Of a stretch of DNA of 64,000 nt, positions 44,567 to 52,690 are shown piece by piece. Position numbers and translations under genes: made by a program. Position 1 is the stretch's first letter, and each line of letters opens with the position of its first letter. The notes beneath the pieces are model-generated. The model was not told the DNA's origin. It did not search any database and worked only from the letters and a program-made list of their open reading frames with translations. Source of the stretch: Albidovulum marisflavi (GTDB lineage: Bacteria; Pseudomonadota; Alphaproteobacteria; Rhodobacterales; Rhodobacteraceae); the NCBI RefSeq assembly GCF_025751435.1, contig NZ_JAOWKY010000002.1, forward strand, positions 542,783-606,782. Reading direction: 5' to 3'.

Positions 44567-45040
44567 TCAGGGCCTGGCGCCGGGCACGATCCCATCCGCG
44601 ACCCACTGATCGAAGATCTCCAGCGCGGCGGCGCAGAACTCCGGATCGTTGATGTGGGCCTGAAGCTCCGTGACCTCGACAGAGGGGGCCACGATGGCGC
44701 GCAGCTCGGACAGAAAGGCCGCCAGACCCTCGGGGTCGTGGCAGTCGCCGCCGGGCCGGTCCCATTCCTCGATACCGCCCATCGGGATGATGAGATGGGT
44801 CGCCGCGCGGCTTTCTCCGATGCGGCTGTTCAGTTCCCGGGCGATTTCGCGCCGCTCGTCCACGTTGTAGAAGGTGTTCTTGACCAACTTGTTGTGCATG
44901 TGAATGGGGCGGTCCTGAAATTGCGCGGGAATGTCCTGCCAGCCCGCGAAGTCGATCAGGTCCATGCACCCCGGCGCGACGATCTGCGGAATCCCCGCGC
45001 GGCCCGCGGCGCGATGCCGGTCACGCCCGGCATTCACCAC
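44567..45040 (-). pseudogene. Tm-1-like/UPF0261 protein, C-terminal fragment
   Basis: About 155 codons match the second half of UPF0261 (Tm-1-like ATP-binding) proteins: AAGRAGIPQIVAPGCMD, HMHNKLVKNTFYNVDE, LIIPMGGIEEWDRPGG, HDPEGLAAFLSEL and VTELQAHINDPEF. The N-terminal ATP-binding domain is missing. Near 45040 the frame switches to unrelated sequence, where a rightward gene fragment begins. The function of intact members is poorly known. This copy should be inactive. Confidence 0.75.
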
Positions 45041-45046
45041 CGATCC

Positions 45047-45154
45047 CGCGAGAAGGTTGGCTGGAAGACCTATAAGGGTCGTGGCGAAGTCGTGACCGAG
45101 TATTTCCCGTCCTCGGGCACCGGACAAACCAACGTGCTGTTCGACGTGACCTGA
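45047..45154 (+). pseudogene. Unidentified C-terminal gene fragment
   Basis: A rightward frame ending at TGA 45152-45154 reads GWKTYKGRGEVVTEYF then PSSGTGQTNVLFDVT, which looks like a genuine beta-rich protein C-terminus. Upstream it runs into the antisense of the UPF0261 fragment, so the gene has lost its 5' part at the same junction. I do not recognise the family. Confidence 0.4.
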
Positions 45155-45210
45155 GACTGCATGGGCGCGTTCGCTCCGCCTCTCTTGACCTCGCCCGCCT
45201 CTCTTCGCTT

Positions 45211-45227
45211 CAATTGCAACGAAATTG
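45211..45227. promoter_or_regulatory. MarR-type site upstream of the first marR gene
   Basis: CAATTGCAACGAAATTG lies about 30 bases before the marR start at 45256. It contains ATTGCAACG, also found in the sites upstream of the homogentisate operon (46344-46354), so one or both MarR proteins may act here too. Confidence 0.45.
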
Positions 45228-45255
45228 GGGCTACATGGGCGTTGAAGGAGAAGCG

Positions 45256-45717
45256 ATGCAGCTCGAAACGTTCTTTCCCTACCGCCTTGCGATCACTGCC
45301 GAGGCATTCTCACGGCAGTTGGTTTCAGTCTATGGACGCGCCTTCGGCCTTACGCGCGAGGAATGGCGGCTCTTGTTCCTGATCGATGGCGCGGAACGGA
45401 TCACTTCGCTCGATCTGGCGCGCCGAACGACCCTCGACAAGGTGCAGATCAGCCGAGCGGCGCAACGCCTGGAGGACAAGGGACTTATTTCGCGTGTGAT
45501 TGATGCCGAAGACCGCCGCCTGCGGCTTTACTCGATCACGGATCAAGGCCGCGACACCTTCTCGCGGGCGTTTGCCGAGGTCGAGGGCCGCGCCGCCCTG
45601 ATTCTCGGCCAAATTCCACCCGCCGACCGAGAGGCTCTGGATCGCGGCCTGGCGGCCTTGATGAAGGCATGCCAGGCAATCGAGGAACGCGAATACGGCT
45701 GGGGACAGGACACCTGA
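45256..45717 (+). CDS. MarR family regulator (first copy)
   Basis: A 153-residue winged-helix protein starting MQLETFFPYRLAITAEAFSR, with AAGGAG 5 bases upstream. The recognition part is SLDLARRTTLDKVQISRAAQRLEDKGLI with the wing DAEDRRLRLYSITDQG. It converges with the second MarR gene, whose N-terminus (GFLPYRLAVLSERVSHRL) is alike, so they are distant paralogs. The target is unknown; candidates are the homogentisate operon and its own promoter. Confidence 0.88.
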   Translation: MQLETFFPYRLAITAEAFSRQLVSVYGRAFGLTREEWRLLFLIDGAERITSLDLARRTTLDKVQISRAAQRLEDKGLISRVIDAEDRRLRLYSITDQGRDTFSRAFAEVEGRAALILGQIPPADREALDRGLAALMKACQAIEEREYGWGQDT

Positions 45718-45732
45718 CCGGGGGCGCGATGG

Positions 45733-46269
45733 TCACAGGCTCGGATCGCCGGAAGGCAGGCTGCCAGCACTCCTCCTCTCGATGTCCGGTCGTTGCAGAT
45801 CCATCCGCGACCGGCGCTTCGCCTCGGGGTCGTCGTCCAGGACCGAGTGAATTTGTTCCATCACGCGACAGAAAGTATCCATGTCTTGCCGGCTGATCCG
45901 GGCGCACAGCTTGTCCTCGTAGGCCCGCGCGGCAGGCAGGATATCCGAAAGCGCAGTCTCGCCCGCGACAGTGAGGGAAATCTCGACAAGCCGGCCATCG
46001 GTTTCGCCCGGCACCTTCTCCACCAGGCCCGCCGCTTCCAGCCGCGACACGGCCCGGCTGACCCGAGACTTCTCGAGGTTCACGCAGTCGTGGATATCCT
46101 TCACCGAGATCGCGCCCTGGCGCGACAGGTGGACGAGCACGCGCCACTCCGCGACGGACAGGCCGCGGATCTTGCCATATTCTATGGAAAGGCGATGACT
46201 GACGCGCTCGGACAGCACGGCCAGTCGGTACGGCAGAAATCCGGACAGGCGGAACTGGTCTTTGCCCAT
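45733..46269 (-). CDS. MarR family regulator of the homogentisate operon
   Basis: 178 residues from the ATG at 46269. The DNA-binding core is AEWRVLVHLSRQGAISVKDI and NLEKSRVSRAVSRLEAAGLVEKV, with the wing GETDGRLVEISLTVAGE. It is divergent from the homogentisate operon across a 132-base gap holding two copies of an 11-base word in opposite orientation, so it probably represses that operon until an aromatic ligand binds, as HmgR-like MarR proteins do in other bacteria. The C-terminal tail after residue 150 is Arg-rich and of low complexity. Confidence 0.88.
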   Translation of the reverse strand: MGKDQFRLSGFLPYRLAVLSERVSHRLSIEYGKIRGLSVAEWRVLVHLSRQGAISVKDIHDCVNLEKSRVSRAVSRLEAAGLVEKVPGETDGRLVEISLTVAGETALSDILPAARAYEDKLCARISRQDMDTFCRVMEQIHSVLDDDPEAKRRSRMDLQRPDIERRSAGSLPSGDPSL

Positions 46270-46312
46270 GAGAGCCTCGCGAAAACGTTTCGCCTGCAAT
46301 GATATTGACTTT

Positions 46313-46354
46313 CGTTGCAATCGCAACGATAAAAGCTTTGTTTCGATTGCAACG
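46313..46354. promoter_or_regulatory. MarR operator pair, homogentisate control region
   Basis: CGTTGCAATCGCAACG at 46313-46328 is a perfect palindrome with a 4-base centre. Its first 11 bases, CGTTGCAATCG, recur inverted as CGATTGCAACG at 46344-46354. The pair lies between the divergent marR and MBL-fold genes, about 50 bases before the latter's start, where it could overlap the promoter. Confidence 0.7.
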
Positions 46355-46401
46355 ATTCTGGCGCTCGAAACTATGCCGGCCCGCAGACGAAAGGAAAGAC
46401 C

Positions 46402-47352
46402 ATGTCGAAAGCATTCGCGTCGCAAGGCGACACGGCGGAAAAGAAGATCTCTTTCACCGAGATTGGCGAGGGTCTGTGGGCGTTCACCGCGGAAGGCGAC
46501 CCCAACTCCGGTGTCATCATCGGCGATGACAGCGTCATGATCGTCGAGGCGCAGGCGACGCCGCGCCTGGCCAACAAGGTGATCGAGAAGGTTCGTGAGG
46601 TCACGGACAAGCCGATCACCCACGTCGTGCTGACGCATTACCACGCGGTGCGCGTCCTGGGCGCCTCGGCCTTCAACGCCGACCAGATCATCATGTCCGA
46701 CAAGGCCCGCGCCATGGTCGTCGAGCGCGGCCAGGAGGACTGGGACAGCGAGTTCCAGCGCTTCCCGCGGCTTTTCCAGGGGCATGAATCGATCCCCGGC
46801 CTGACCTGGCCCACCACCACCTTCAGCGACAGCATGACGATCTACCTGGGCAAGCGGAAGGTCGTGATCAAGCAGATCGGCCGCGCGCATACCGCAGGCG
46901 ACAGCATCATCTGGGTGCCCGACGCGCAGACCATGTTCACCGGCGACATCGTCGAATACCACTCTGCCTGCTACTGCGGGGACGGCCATTTCGAGGACTG
47001 GGGCCGGACGCTCGACGCGGTCAAGGCCTACGACCCCCAGTTCATCGCGCCGGGCCGTGGCGATGCCCTTGTCGGGCGCGAGATGGTGGATGCCGGCCTT
47101 TCCGCAACGCGGGATTTCGTCGACAGCACCTACCGCCCCGCCCAGCAGGTTGCAGCGAGGGGAGGCTCGCTCAAGGACGCCTGGGACGCGGTGCGCGAGG
47201 CCTGCGACCCGAAGTTCAAGGACTACGCCATCTACGAACACTGCCTGCCGTTCAACGTCGCGCGGGCCTACGACGAGGCGCGCGGCATCGACACGCCGCG
47301 GATCTGGACGGCGCAGCGTGATCTGGACATGTGGGAGCAACTGCAGGGCTGA
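46402..47352 (+). CDS. MBL-fold protein with degenerate metal motif, first gene of homogentisate operon
   Basis: A 316-residue metallo-beta-lactamase-fold protein. The usual HxHxDH motif reads HYHAVR: His79 and His81 are kept, but the Asp and third His are Val83 and Arg84. The later His163 (RAHTAGDS) and Asp182 (FTGDIV) remain. It may bind one metal or none, and its activity is unknown. GAAAGGAAAG precedes the ATG. It stands at the head of the operon under the MarR operator, so it probably serves aromatic degradation, perhaps as a hydrolase or thioesterase. Confidence 0.83.
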   Translation: MSKAFASQGDTAEKKISFTEIGEGLWAFTAEGDPNSGVIIGDDSVMIVEAQATPRLANKVIEKVREVTDKPITHVVLTHYHAVRVLGASAFNADQIIMSDKARAMVVERGQEDWDSEFQRFPRLFQGHESIPGLTWPTTTFSDSMTIYLGKRKVVIKQIGRAHTAGDSIIWVPDAQTMFTGDIVEYHSACYCGDGHFEDWGRTLDAVKAYDPQFIAPGRGDALVGREMVDAGLSATRDFVDSTYRPAQQVAARGGSLKDAWDAVREACDPKFKDYAIYEHCLPFNVARAYDEARGIDTPRIWTAQRDLDMWEQLQG

Positions 47353-47381
47353 TCCGCTCTGCCAGGGAGGAGGAACGGACG

Positions 47382-49001
47382 GTGCTTCAGGACCGCTACA
47401 AACTGGCCTACAAGGTCTACCCCTACGAACGGTCGGCGGATCAGGACAAGCCCGACGCGGTGCGCCACCCCGTCGTCATCGTCGGCGGCGGGCCGATCGG
47501 CATCGCGACGGCGATCGACCTTGGCCAGCAGGGCATTGCGACGCTGGTTCTGGATGACCACGAGGGCATCGGCATGGGAAGCCGGGCCATCTGCTTTGCC
47601 AAGCGCTGCCTCGAGGTCGCGGATCGCTACGGATGCGGCGAACCGATGTTGCACAAGGGTGTGGTCTGGAACCTCGGCAAGGTGTTCCACAAGGACGACA
47701 AGGTCTTTGAATTCAACCTGCTGCCCGAACAGGGCCACAAGTACCCGGCCTTCATCAACCTTCAACAGCCCTATTTCGAGAAATACATGGTCGATCGCCT
47801 GCGGGCGCTGCAGGCTGAGGGTGCGCCGGTCGAAATCCGTGGCAAGAACCGCGTCGACGCGTTGGAGGTCAAGGACGACCACGTCGTTCTGGACGTGATG
47901 ACGCCCGACGGCCCCTACAAGGTCGAGGCCGATTGGCTGATCGCCTGCGACGGGGCAAGTTCGCCCCTGCGCACCATGCTGGGCCACGAGTTCACCGGCA
48001 AGGTGTTCCAGGACAGCTTCCTGATCGCCGACATCAAGATGAAGGGTGATCTGAAGTTCCCGACCGAACGCTGGTTCTGGTTCGAACCCAGCCACGGCCA
48101 AGGGGCCTCGACCCTGCTTCACAAGCAGCCGGACGATGTCTGGCGCGTCGACTTCCAGATCGGCTGGGACGTCGACCGCAAGGAAGAGATGAAGGAAGAG
48201 AACATCCGCCGCCGCCTCGACGCCTTCCTGGGCAAGGTCGATTACGAGATGGTCTGGTCCTCGATCTACACCTTCCAGTGCAAGCGGATGGACAGCTTCC
48301 GCCACGGCAGGGTGTTCTTTGCCGGCGACGCGGCGCACCAGGTGTCGCCCTTCGGCGCGCGCGGGGCCAATTCCGGCATGCAGGACGTGGACAACCTCGG
48401 CTGGAAGCTCGGCCTCGTCATCCAGGGCAAGGCGCCGGAGCGGCTTCTGGACAGCTATTCCGAGGAACGGATCTTCGGCGCGGACGAAAACATCCTGAAC
48501 TCGACCCGCTCGACCGACTTCATCACGCCCAAGTCCGAGATCAGCAAGATCTTCCGGGATGCTGTCCTGTCGCTGGCCGGCAAGGCGACCTTCGCGCGCC
48601 CCCTGGTCAACTCCGGGCGGCTTTCGGTGCCTTGCGTCTATGACGGGCTCAGCCTGAACGGCCCGGACGCGCTGGCCGGCGGCCCCGCCCGCACGCGCGT
48701 CGGCGCGCCGATGGTCGATGCCCCGGTCGATGGCGCCTGGCTTCTGGAGAAGCTCGGAGGCCGGTTCCAGCTGATGACCATCGACGCCGATGCGCCCGAG
48801 ACGCTCGACGTGGACGGGATCGCGGTCACGCGGCTCGCGCTCAGTGCCAAGGGCAACCCCGAGCTTGCGGAACGCTACCTGGGCGAGGCGCGCTCCGCCG
48901 TCTACCTGATGCGCCCCGACCAGCACGTCGCGGCGCGGTGGGACCAATTCGACGCGGACGCGGTGCGGGACGCCGTGAACACCGCCACCGGACGCACCTG
49001 A
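47382..49001 (+). CDS. FAD-dependent aromatic hydroxylase, MhaA-like (3-hydroxyphenylacetate 6-hydroxylase)
   Basis: A 539-residue class A flavoprotein monooxygenase. The FAD motif VIVGGGPIGIATA is followed by DG-region CDGASSPLRTMLG and the second FAD motif FFAGDAAHQVSPFGARGANSG. Lying before a DUF2783 gene and hmgA, it parallels Pseudomonas putida U MhaA, which makes homogentisate from 3-hydroxyphenylacetate with the small partner MhaB. Another hydroxyphenyl acid substrate is possible. It starts at a GTG at 47382 after GGAGGAGG. Confidence 0.82.
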   Translation: MLQDRYKLAYKVYPYERSADQDKPDAVRHPVVIVGGGPIGIATAIDLGQQGIATLVLDDHEGIGMGSRAICFAKRCLEVADRYGCGEPMLHKGVVWNLGKVFHKDDKVFEFNLLPEQGHKYPAFINLQQPYFEKYMVDRLRALQAEGAPVEIRGKNRVDALEVKDDHVVLDVMTPDGPYKVEADWLIACDGASSPLRTMLGHEFTGKVFQDSFLIADIKMKGDLKFPTERWFWFEPSHGQGASTLLHKQPDDVWRVDFQIGWDVDRKEEMKEENIRRRLDAFLGKVDYEMVWSSIYTFQCKRMDSFRHGRVFFAGDAAHQVSPFGARGANSGMQDVDNLGWKLGLVIQGKAPERLLDSYSEERIFGADENILNSTRSTDFITPKSEISKIFRDAVLSLAGKATFARPLVNSGRLSVPCVYDGLSLNGPDALAGGPARTRVGAPMVDAPVDGAWLLEKLGGRFQLMTIDADAPETLDVDGIAVTRLALSAKGNPELAERYLGEARSAVYLMRPDQHVAARWDQFDADAVRDAVNTATGRT

Positions 49002-49014
49002 GGAGGACCGCAAG

Positions 49015-49206
49015 ATGGGCACCCTGAACACCGAACCCAACATCGCCCGGCCCGATGATTTCTACGCGCGCCTCTTGGCCGCGCATGAAGGCAAGTCGAA
49101 GGCGGAAAGCGACGCGATCAACGCGCGCCTCGTGCTGATCCTGAGCAACCACATCGGCGATGCCGAGGTCCTGGACCAGGCGCTGACCTTGGCCGCCCAA
49201 TCCTGA
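49015..49206 (+). CDS. DUF2783 small protein, MhaB-like coupling partner
   Basis: A 63-residue, mostly helical acidic protein with [15 protein letters not shown] and [17 protein letters not shown]. Its size and its position right after the flavoprotein hydroxylase match the small coupling protein MhaB of the 3-hydroxyphenylacetate hydroxylase of Pseudomonas putida U. No cofactor motif is visible. The role of coupling NAD(P)H oxidation to hydroxylation is inferred from that parallel. Confidence 0.75.
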   Translation: MGTLNTEPNIARPDDFYARLLAAHEGKSKAESDAINARLVLILSNHIGDAEVLDQALTLAAQS

Positions 49207-49226
49207 ACCGTCCCGCAACGGAGGAA

Positions 49227-49775
49227 ATGATGAAGATCGAGAAGATTCACCACGTCGCCTACCGCTGCAAGGACGCGAAGGAGACGGTGGAATGGTACGG
49301 CAAGATGCTGAACATGGATTTCATCCTCGCCATCGCCGAGGACCGCGTGCCCTCCACCCACGAACCCGACCCCTACATGCACCTGTTCCTCGATGCCGGG
49401 GACGGCAATGTCCTGGCCTTCTTCGAACTGCCGACAAAGCCGGAAATGGGCCGCGACCCGAACACCCCCATCTGGGTCCAGCACATCGCCTTCAAGGTGA
49501 AGGACCGCGACACGCTGCTGAAGTTCAAGGACCACCTGGAAGCCAATGGCGTCAATGTCCTGGGCGTGACCGACCACTCGATCTTCCACTCGATCTACTT
49601 CTTCGACCCAAGCGGTCACCGCATCGAGCTTGCCTGCCCCGATCCGGAGGAAGAGGCGCTGCTGAAGCGCATGGATGCCGTAAAGTGGGACATGCTGGAG
49701 GAATGGTCGCGCACCAAGCGGGCGCCGAAGCATGCCGACTGGCTTCACGCCAAGGAACTGGGCAAGGCCCTTTGA
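49227..49775 (+). CDS. VOC-superfamily (glyoxalase/extradiol dioxygenase fold) protein
   Basis: A 182-residue VOC protein. The first metal ligand is in [19 protein letters not shown], then [17 protein letters not shown] and [15 protein letters not shown], and the last acidic ligand is in [15 protein letters not shown]. The pattern is that of a metal-dependent VOC enzyme, but the substrate cannot be read. Its position in the homogentisate operon suggests an aromatic or ring-cleavage intermediate. GGAGG lies just ahead; with two tandem ATGs, the second (49230) has the better spacing. Confidence 0.82.
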   Translation: MMKIEKIHHVAYRCKDAKETVEWYGKMLNMDFILAIAEDRVPSTHEPDPYMHLFLDAGDGNVLAFFELPTKPEMGRDPNTPIWVQHIAFKVKDRDTLLKFKDHLEANGVNVLGVTDHSIFHSIYFFDPSGHRIELACPDPEEEALLKRMDAVKWDMLEEWSRTKRAPKHADWLHAKELGKAL

Positions 49776-49828
49776 TCACCGATGCCGCACCCGCGAGCGC
49801 GCGGTGCGACCCGATAAGGAAACGCGCT

Positions 49829-51184
49829 ATGAACGACATGGACAAGACCGGCCTCGTGCAAGCCGATGGCCACGCCGTCACCGAAGGCTACATGCCGGGC
49901 TTTGGCAACGACTTCGAGACCGAGGCGCTGTTGGGCGCCCTGCCCCGAGGCATGAACTCGCCGCAGAAATGCAATTACGGGCTTTATGGCGAACAGCTTT
50001 CCGGCACCGCCTTCACCGCGCCGAGCCATCAGAATGAACGGACCTGGTGCTACCGCATCCGGCCTTCGGTCAAGCATTCCTCGCGCTACCAGAAGATCGC
50101 CCTGCCCTATTGGAAAAGCGCGCCGCATGTCGTCGATGACGTGATCTCGCTCGGCCAGTATCGCTGGGACGCGGTGCCGCATTCGGAGGAAAAGCTGACT
50201 TGGCTGACCGGCATGCGGACCATGACCACGGCGGGCGACGTCAACACGCAGGTGGGGATGGCCAGCCACATCTACCTGGTGACCGACAGCATGGTGGATG
50301 CCTATTTCTATTCCGCCGACAGCGAGCTTCTGGTCGTCCCGCAGGAGGGGCGGCTCAGGTTCTGCACCGAGCTTGGCATCATCGACCTTGCGCCGAAGGA
50401 GATCGCCATCCTGCCCCGCGGGCTGGTTTACCGCGTGGAAGTGATCGATGGCCCGTGCCGGGGCTTCGTCTGCGAGAACTACGGGCAGAAGTTCGAACTG
50501 CCCGGCCGCGGCCCGATCGGGGCCAACTGCATGGCCAACCGGCGCGACTTCAAGACGCCCGTCGCCGCCTTCGAGGACCGCGAGGTGCCCTCGACCGTCA
50601 CCATCAAGTGGTGCGGACAGTTCCATGAAACGAAGATCGGCCACAGCCCGCTGGACGTTGTCGCCTGGCACGGCAACTACGCCCCGGTGAAATACGACCT
50701 GAGCACCTACTGCCCCGTCGGCGCGATCCTTTTCGACCATCCCGATCCGTCGATCTTCACCGTGCTGACCGCGCCCTCGGGCGTGCCGGGCACCGCGAAC
50801 ATCGACTTCGTGCTGTTCCGCGAACGCTGGATGGTGATGGAAAACACCTTCCGTCCGCCCTGGTACCACAAGAACGTCATGTCGGAACTGATGGGTAATA
50901 TCTACGGCCAGTATGACGCCAAACCGCAGGGCTTCGTGCCGGGTGGCATGTCGCTTCACAACATGATGCTGCCGCATGGGCCCGACCGCGAGGCCTTCGA
51001 AAAGGCGTCCAACGTGGAGCTTGAACCCCACAAGCTCGACAACACCATGTCCTTCATGTTCGAGACCCGCTTCCCGCAGCACCTGACCGCCTTTGCCGCG
51101 AAGGAGGCGCCGCTGCAGGACGATTACATCGACTGCTGGGAAAGCCTTGAAAAGAAATTCGACGGTACGGAGGGCGTGAAGTGA
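49829..51184 (+). CDS. hmgA: Homogentisate 1,2-dioxygenase
   Basis: Opens the homogentisate ring to maleylacetoacetate. In 451 residues: the N-terminal [41 protein letters not shown], the cupin core, and the iron site as His and Glu in [12 protein letters not shown] with a further His in [12 protein letters not shown]. The start ATG at 49829 follows AAGGA. It overlaps the next gene by 4 bases (GTGA). It is the core enzyme of tyrosine and phenylacetate-type degradation. Confidence 0.97.
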   Translation: MNDMDKTGLVQADGHAVTEGYMPGFGNDFETEALLGALPRGMNSPQKCNYGLYGEQLSGTAFTAPSHQNERTWCYRIRPSVKHSSRYQKIALPYWKSAPHVVDDVISLGQYRWDAVPHSEEKLTWLTGMRTMTTAGDVNTQVGMASHIYLVTDSMVDAYFYSADSELLVVPQEGRLRFCTELGIIDLAPKEIAILPRGLVYRVEVIDGPCRGFVCENYGQKFELPGRGPIGANCMANRRDFKTPVAAFEDREVPSTVTIKWCGQFHETKIGHSPLDVVAWHGNYAPVKYDLSTYCPVGAILFDHPDPSIFTVLTAPSGVPGTANIDFVLFRERWMVMENTFRPPWYHKNVMSELMGNIYGQYDAKPQGFVPGGMSLHNMMLPHGPDREAFEKASNVELEPHKLDNTMSFMFETRFPQHLTAFAAKEAPLQDDYIDCWESLEKKFDGTEGVK

Positions 51185-52041
51185 CTTCGTCCAGCATCGC
51201 ACTTCTGGGGGTCAAGGGCGGGCCGGCGATCCGGCCGGGATCCTCCATGCCCACCTCCACTCTGGTCCGCATGGGTGGCAGGACGATCCTCGTCGACGCC
51301 GGCCTCGGCACTGCGCGCGGCGTCTGCGATCAGGGCGTGGGATTGGGAGAGATCGACACGATCCTGATCACGCACCTTCATGGCGACCATATCCTTGAGC
51401 TGGGTCCGCTGCTCTATACCGCCTGGACCGCAGGACTTAAGCGCAAGATCGTCATCTACGGGCCCGAGGGCCTGACGACCTACTGGGCCGGGTTCACCGC
51501 CTCGATGGTTTACGACATCGATCTTCGCATCCACGACGAGGGCCATCGCGACCTGGCCGAGTTCGTCGAATTCAGAACCATCGGAGAGGGCGTCGTGATC
51601 GAGGACGCCGGCCTGGTCGTGCGCGCCATGCGCAACCTCCACCCGCCGGTGACGGACTCCTTCTCGCTGCGGTTCGAGGCGGGCGGAAAGTCGGTCGTCC
51701 TGTCGGGTGACACGACCTTCATGCCCGAGATGTCGGCCTTCGCCCGCGGATGCGACGTTCTCGTGCATGAGGTCTACCTTGATTCAGCCATCGACGCCCT
51801 TTGCGCGCGGATCGGCAATGCGGACAAGGAGAAGAAGAAGGCGCATTTCGTCCGGTCGCATTGTCGAACCGAAGATGCCGGACGCATCGCGCGTGAGGCC
51901 GGCGTCGGGATGCTGGTGTTCAATCACTTCGTGCCGGGCGACGACCCGACGCTCAGCGACGACGACTGGCGGGCCGGAGCCCGGAACGAATGGGACGGTG
52001 ACATCAGGATCGGACGCGACGGCATGGTCATCGAACTGTAG
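51181..52041 (+). CDS. MBL-fold metal-dependent hydrolase
   Basis: A 286-residue member of the RNase Z/arylsulfatase-like MBL group with an intact THLHGDH motif (HxHxDH), a later His in RNLHPPVTD, Asp in SGDTTFMP and the final His in FNHFVPGDD. Unlike the first gene of the operon it should be a binuclear metal enzyme. GTG start overlaps the hmgA stop, so it is translationally coupled. The substrate is unknown; a lactone or thioester of the pathway is possible. Confidence 0.87.
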   Translation: MTSSSIALLGVKGGPAIRPGSSMPTSTLVRMGGRTILVDAGLGTARGVCDQGVGLGEIDTILITHLHGDHILELGPLLYTAWTAGLKRKIVIYGPEGLTTYWAGFTASMVYDIDLRIHDEGHRDLAEFVEFRTIGEGVVIEDAGLVVRAMRNLHPPVTDSFSLRFEAGGKSVVLSGDTTFMPEMSAFARGCDVLVHEVYLDSAIDALCARIGNADKEKKKAHFVRSHCRTEDAGRIAREAGVGMLVFNHFVPGDDPTLSDDDWRAGARNEWDGDIRIGRDGMVIEL

Positions 52042-52048
52042 GTGACGG

Positions 52049-52678
52049 ATGAAACTCTTTACCTACTGGCGCTCAACGACATCCTACCGCGTCCGGATCG
52101 CGCTGAACCTGAAGGGGATCGCTTTCGACGCGGTTCCGGTCAACCTGGTCGCCGCGGAACAGAACACGGCCGCCTATACTGCGTTGAACCCTGGCCAAGG
52201 CGTTCCGACGTTGGTTCTGGATGACGGAACGGCCCTGGTTCAATCCATGGCGATCCTTGACTGGCTGGACGAAACCCATCCGGAGCCGCCGTTGCTGCCC
52301 GCGGGTCCCCTGTTGCGCGCGCGGGTGCGGGCCGCGGCGCTGACCATCGCGACCGATATCCACCCGGTCAACAACCTGCGCGTCATCGCCCGGCTGAAGG
52401 CGATGGGCCACAGCCAGGAAGAAACCGTCGCCTGGATGAACGACTGGATGACGCGGGGCTTCACGGCCTTCGCGGACCTGATCGCGCGCAATACCGACTT
52501 CTGTTTCGGCGAGGCGCCCGGGCTGGCCGACCTGTGCCTTGTGCCACAGCTTTACAATGCCCGCCGCTGGGGATGCGACCTTGCCCCCTTCCCGCGCCTG
52601 GCCGAGATCGAGGCCCGCTGCCTTGCGCTGCCCGCCTTCGACGCCGCCCGCCCCGAAAACCAGCCTGACGCCACCTGA
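52049..52678 (+). CDS. maiA: Maleylacetoacetate isomerase (zeta-class GST)
   Basis: A 209-residue glutathione-dependent isomerase that converts maleylacetoacetate to fumarylacetoacetate. The active-site start KLFTYWRSTTSYRVRIALN is the zeta-GST SSxxxxRVRIAL motif; NPGQGVPTLVLDDG and the GSH-binding QSMAILDWLDE follow. The C-terminal helical domain ends with the usual proline-rich tail. It lies between hmgA and fahA, which confirms the role. Confidence 0.94.
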   Translation: MKLFTYWRSTTSYRVRIALNLKGIAFDAVPVNLVAAEQNTAAYTALNPGQGVPTLVLDDGTALVQSMAILDWLDETHPEPPLLPAGPLLRARVRAAALTIATDIHPVNNLRVIARLKAMGHSQEETVAWMNDWMTRGFTAFADLIARNTDFCFGEAPGLADLCLVPQLYNARRWGCDLAPFPRLAEIEARCLALPAFDAARPENQPDAT

Positions 52679-52690
52679 CGGAGACCCAAG

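Noticed and set aside
45256..46269. Two convergent marR genes as an assembly duplication
   Set aside because: The proteins differ clearly in sequence and length, so they are diverged paralogs rather than a duplicated contig end.
46270..47340. Upstream in-frame extension of the second marR gene
   Set aside because: It would run antisense to the MBL-fold gene. The MarR family start is at 46269 with GAGG upstream, and the operator lies in the gap.
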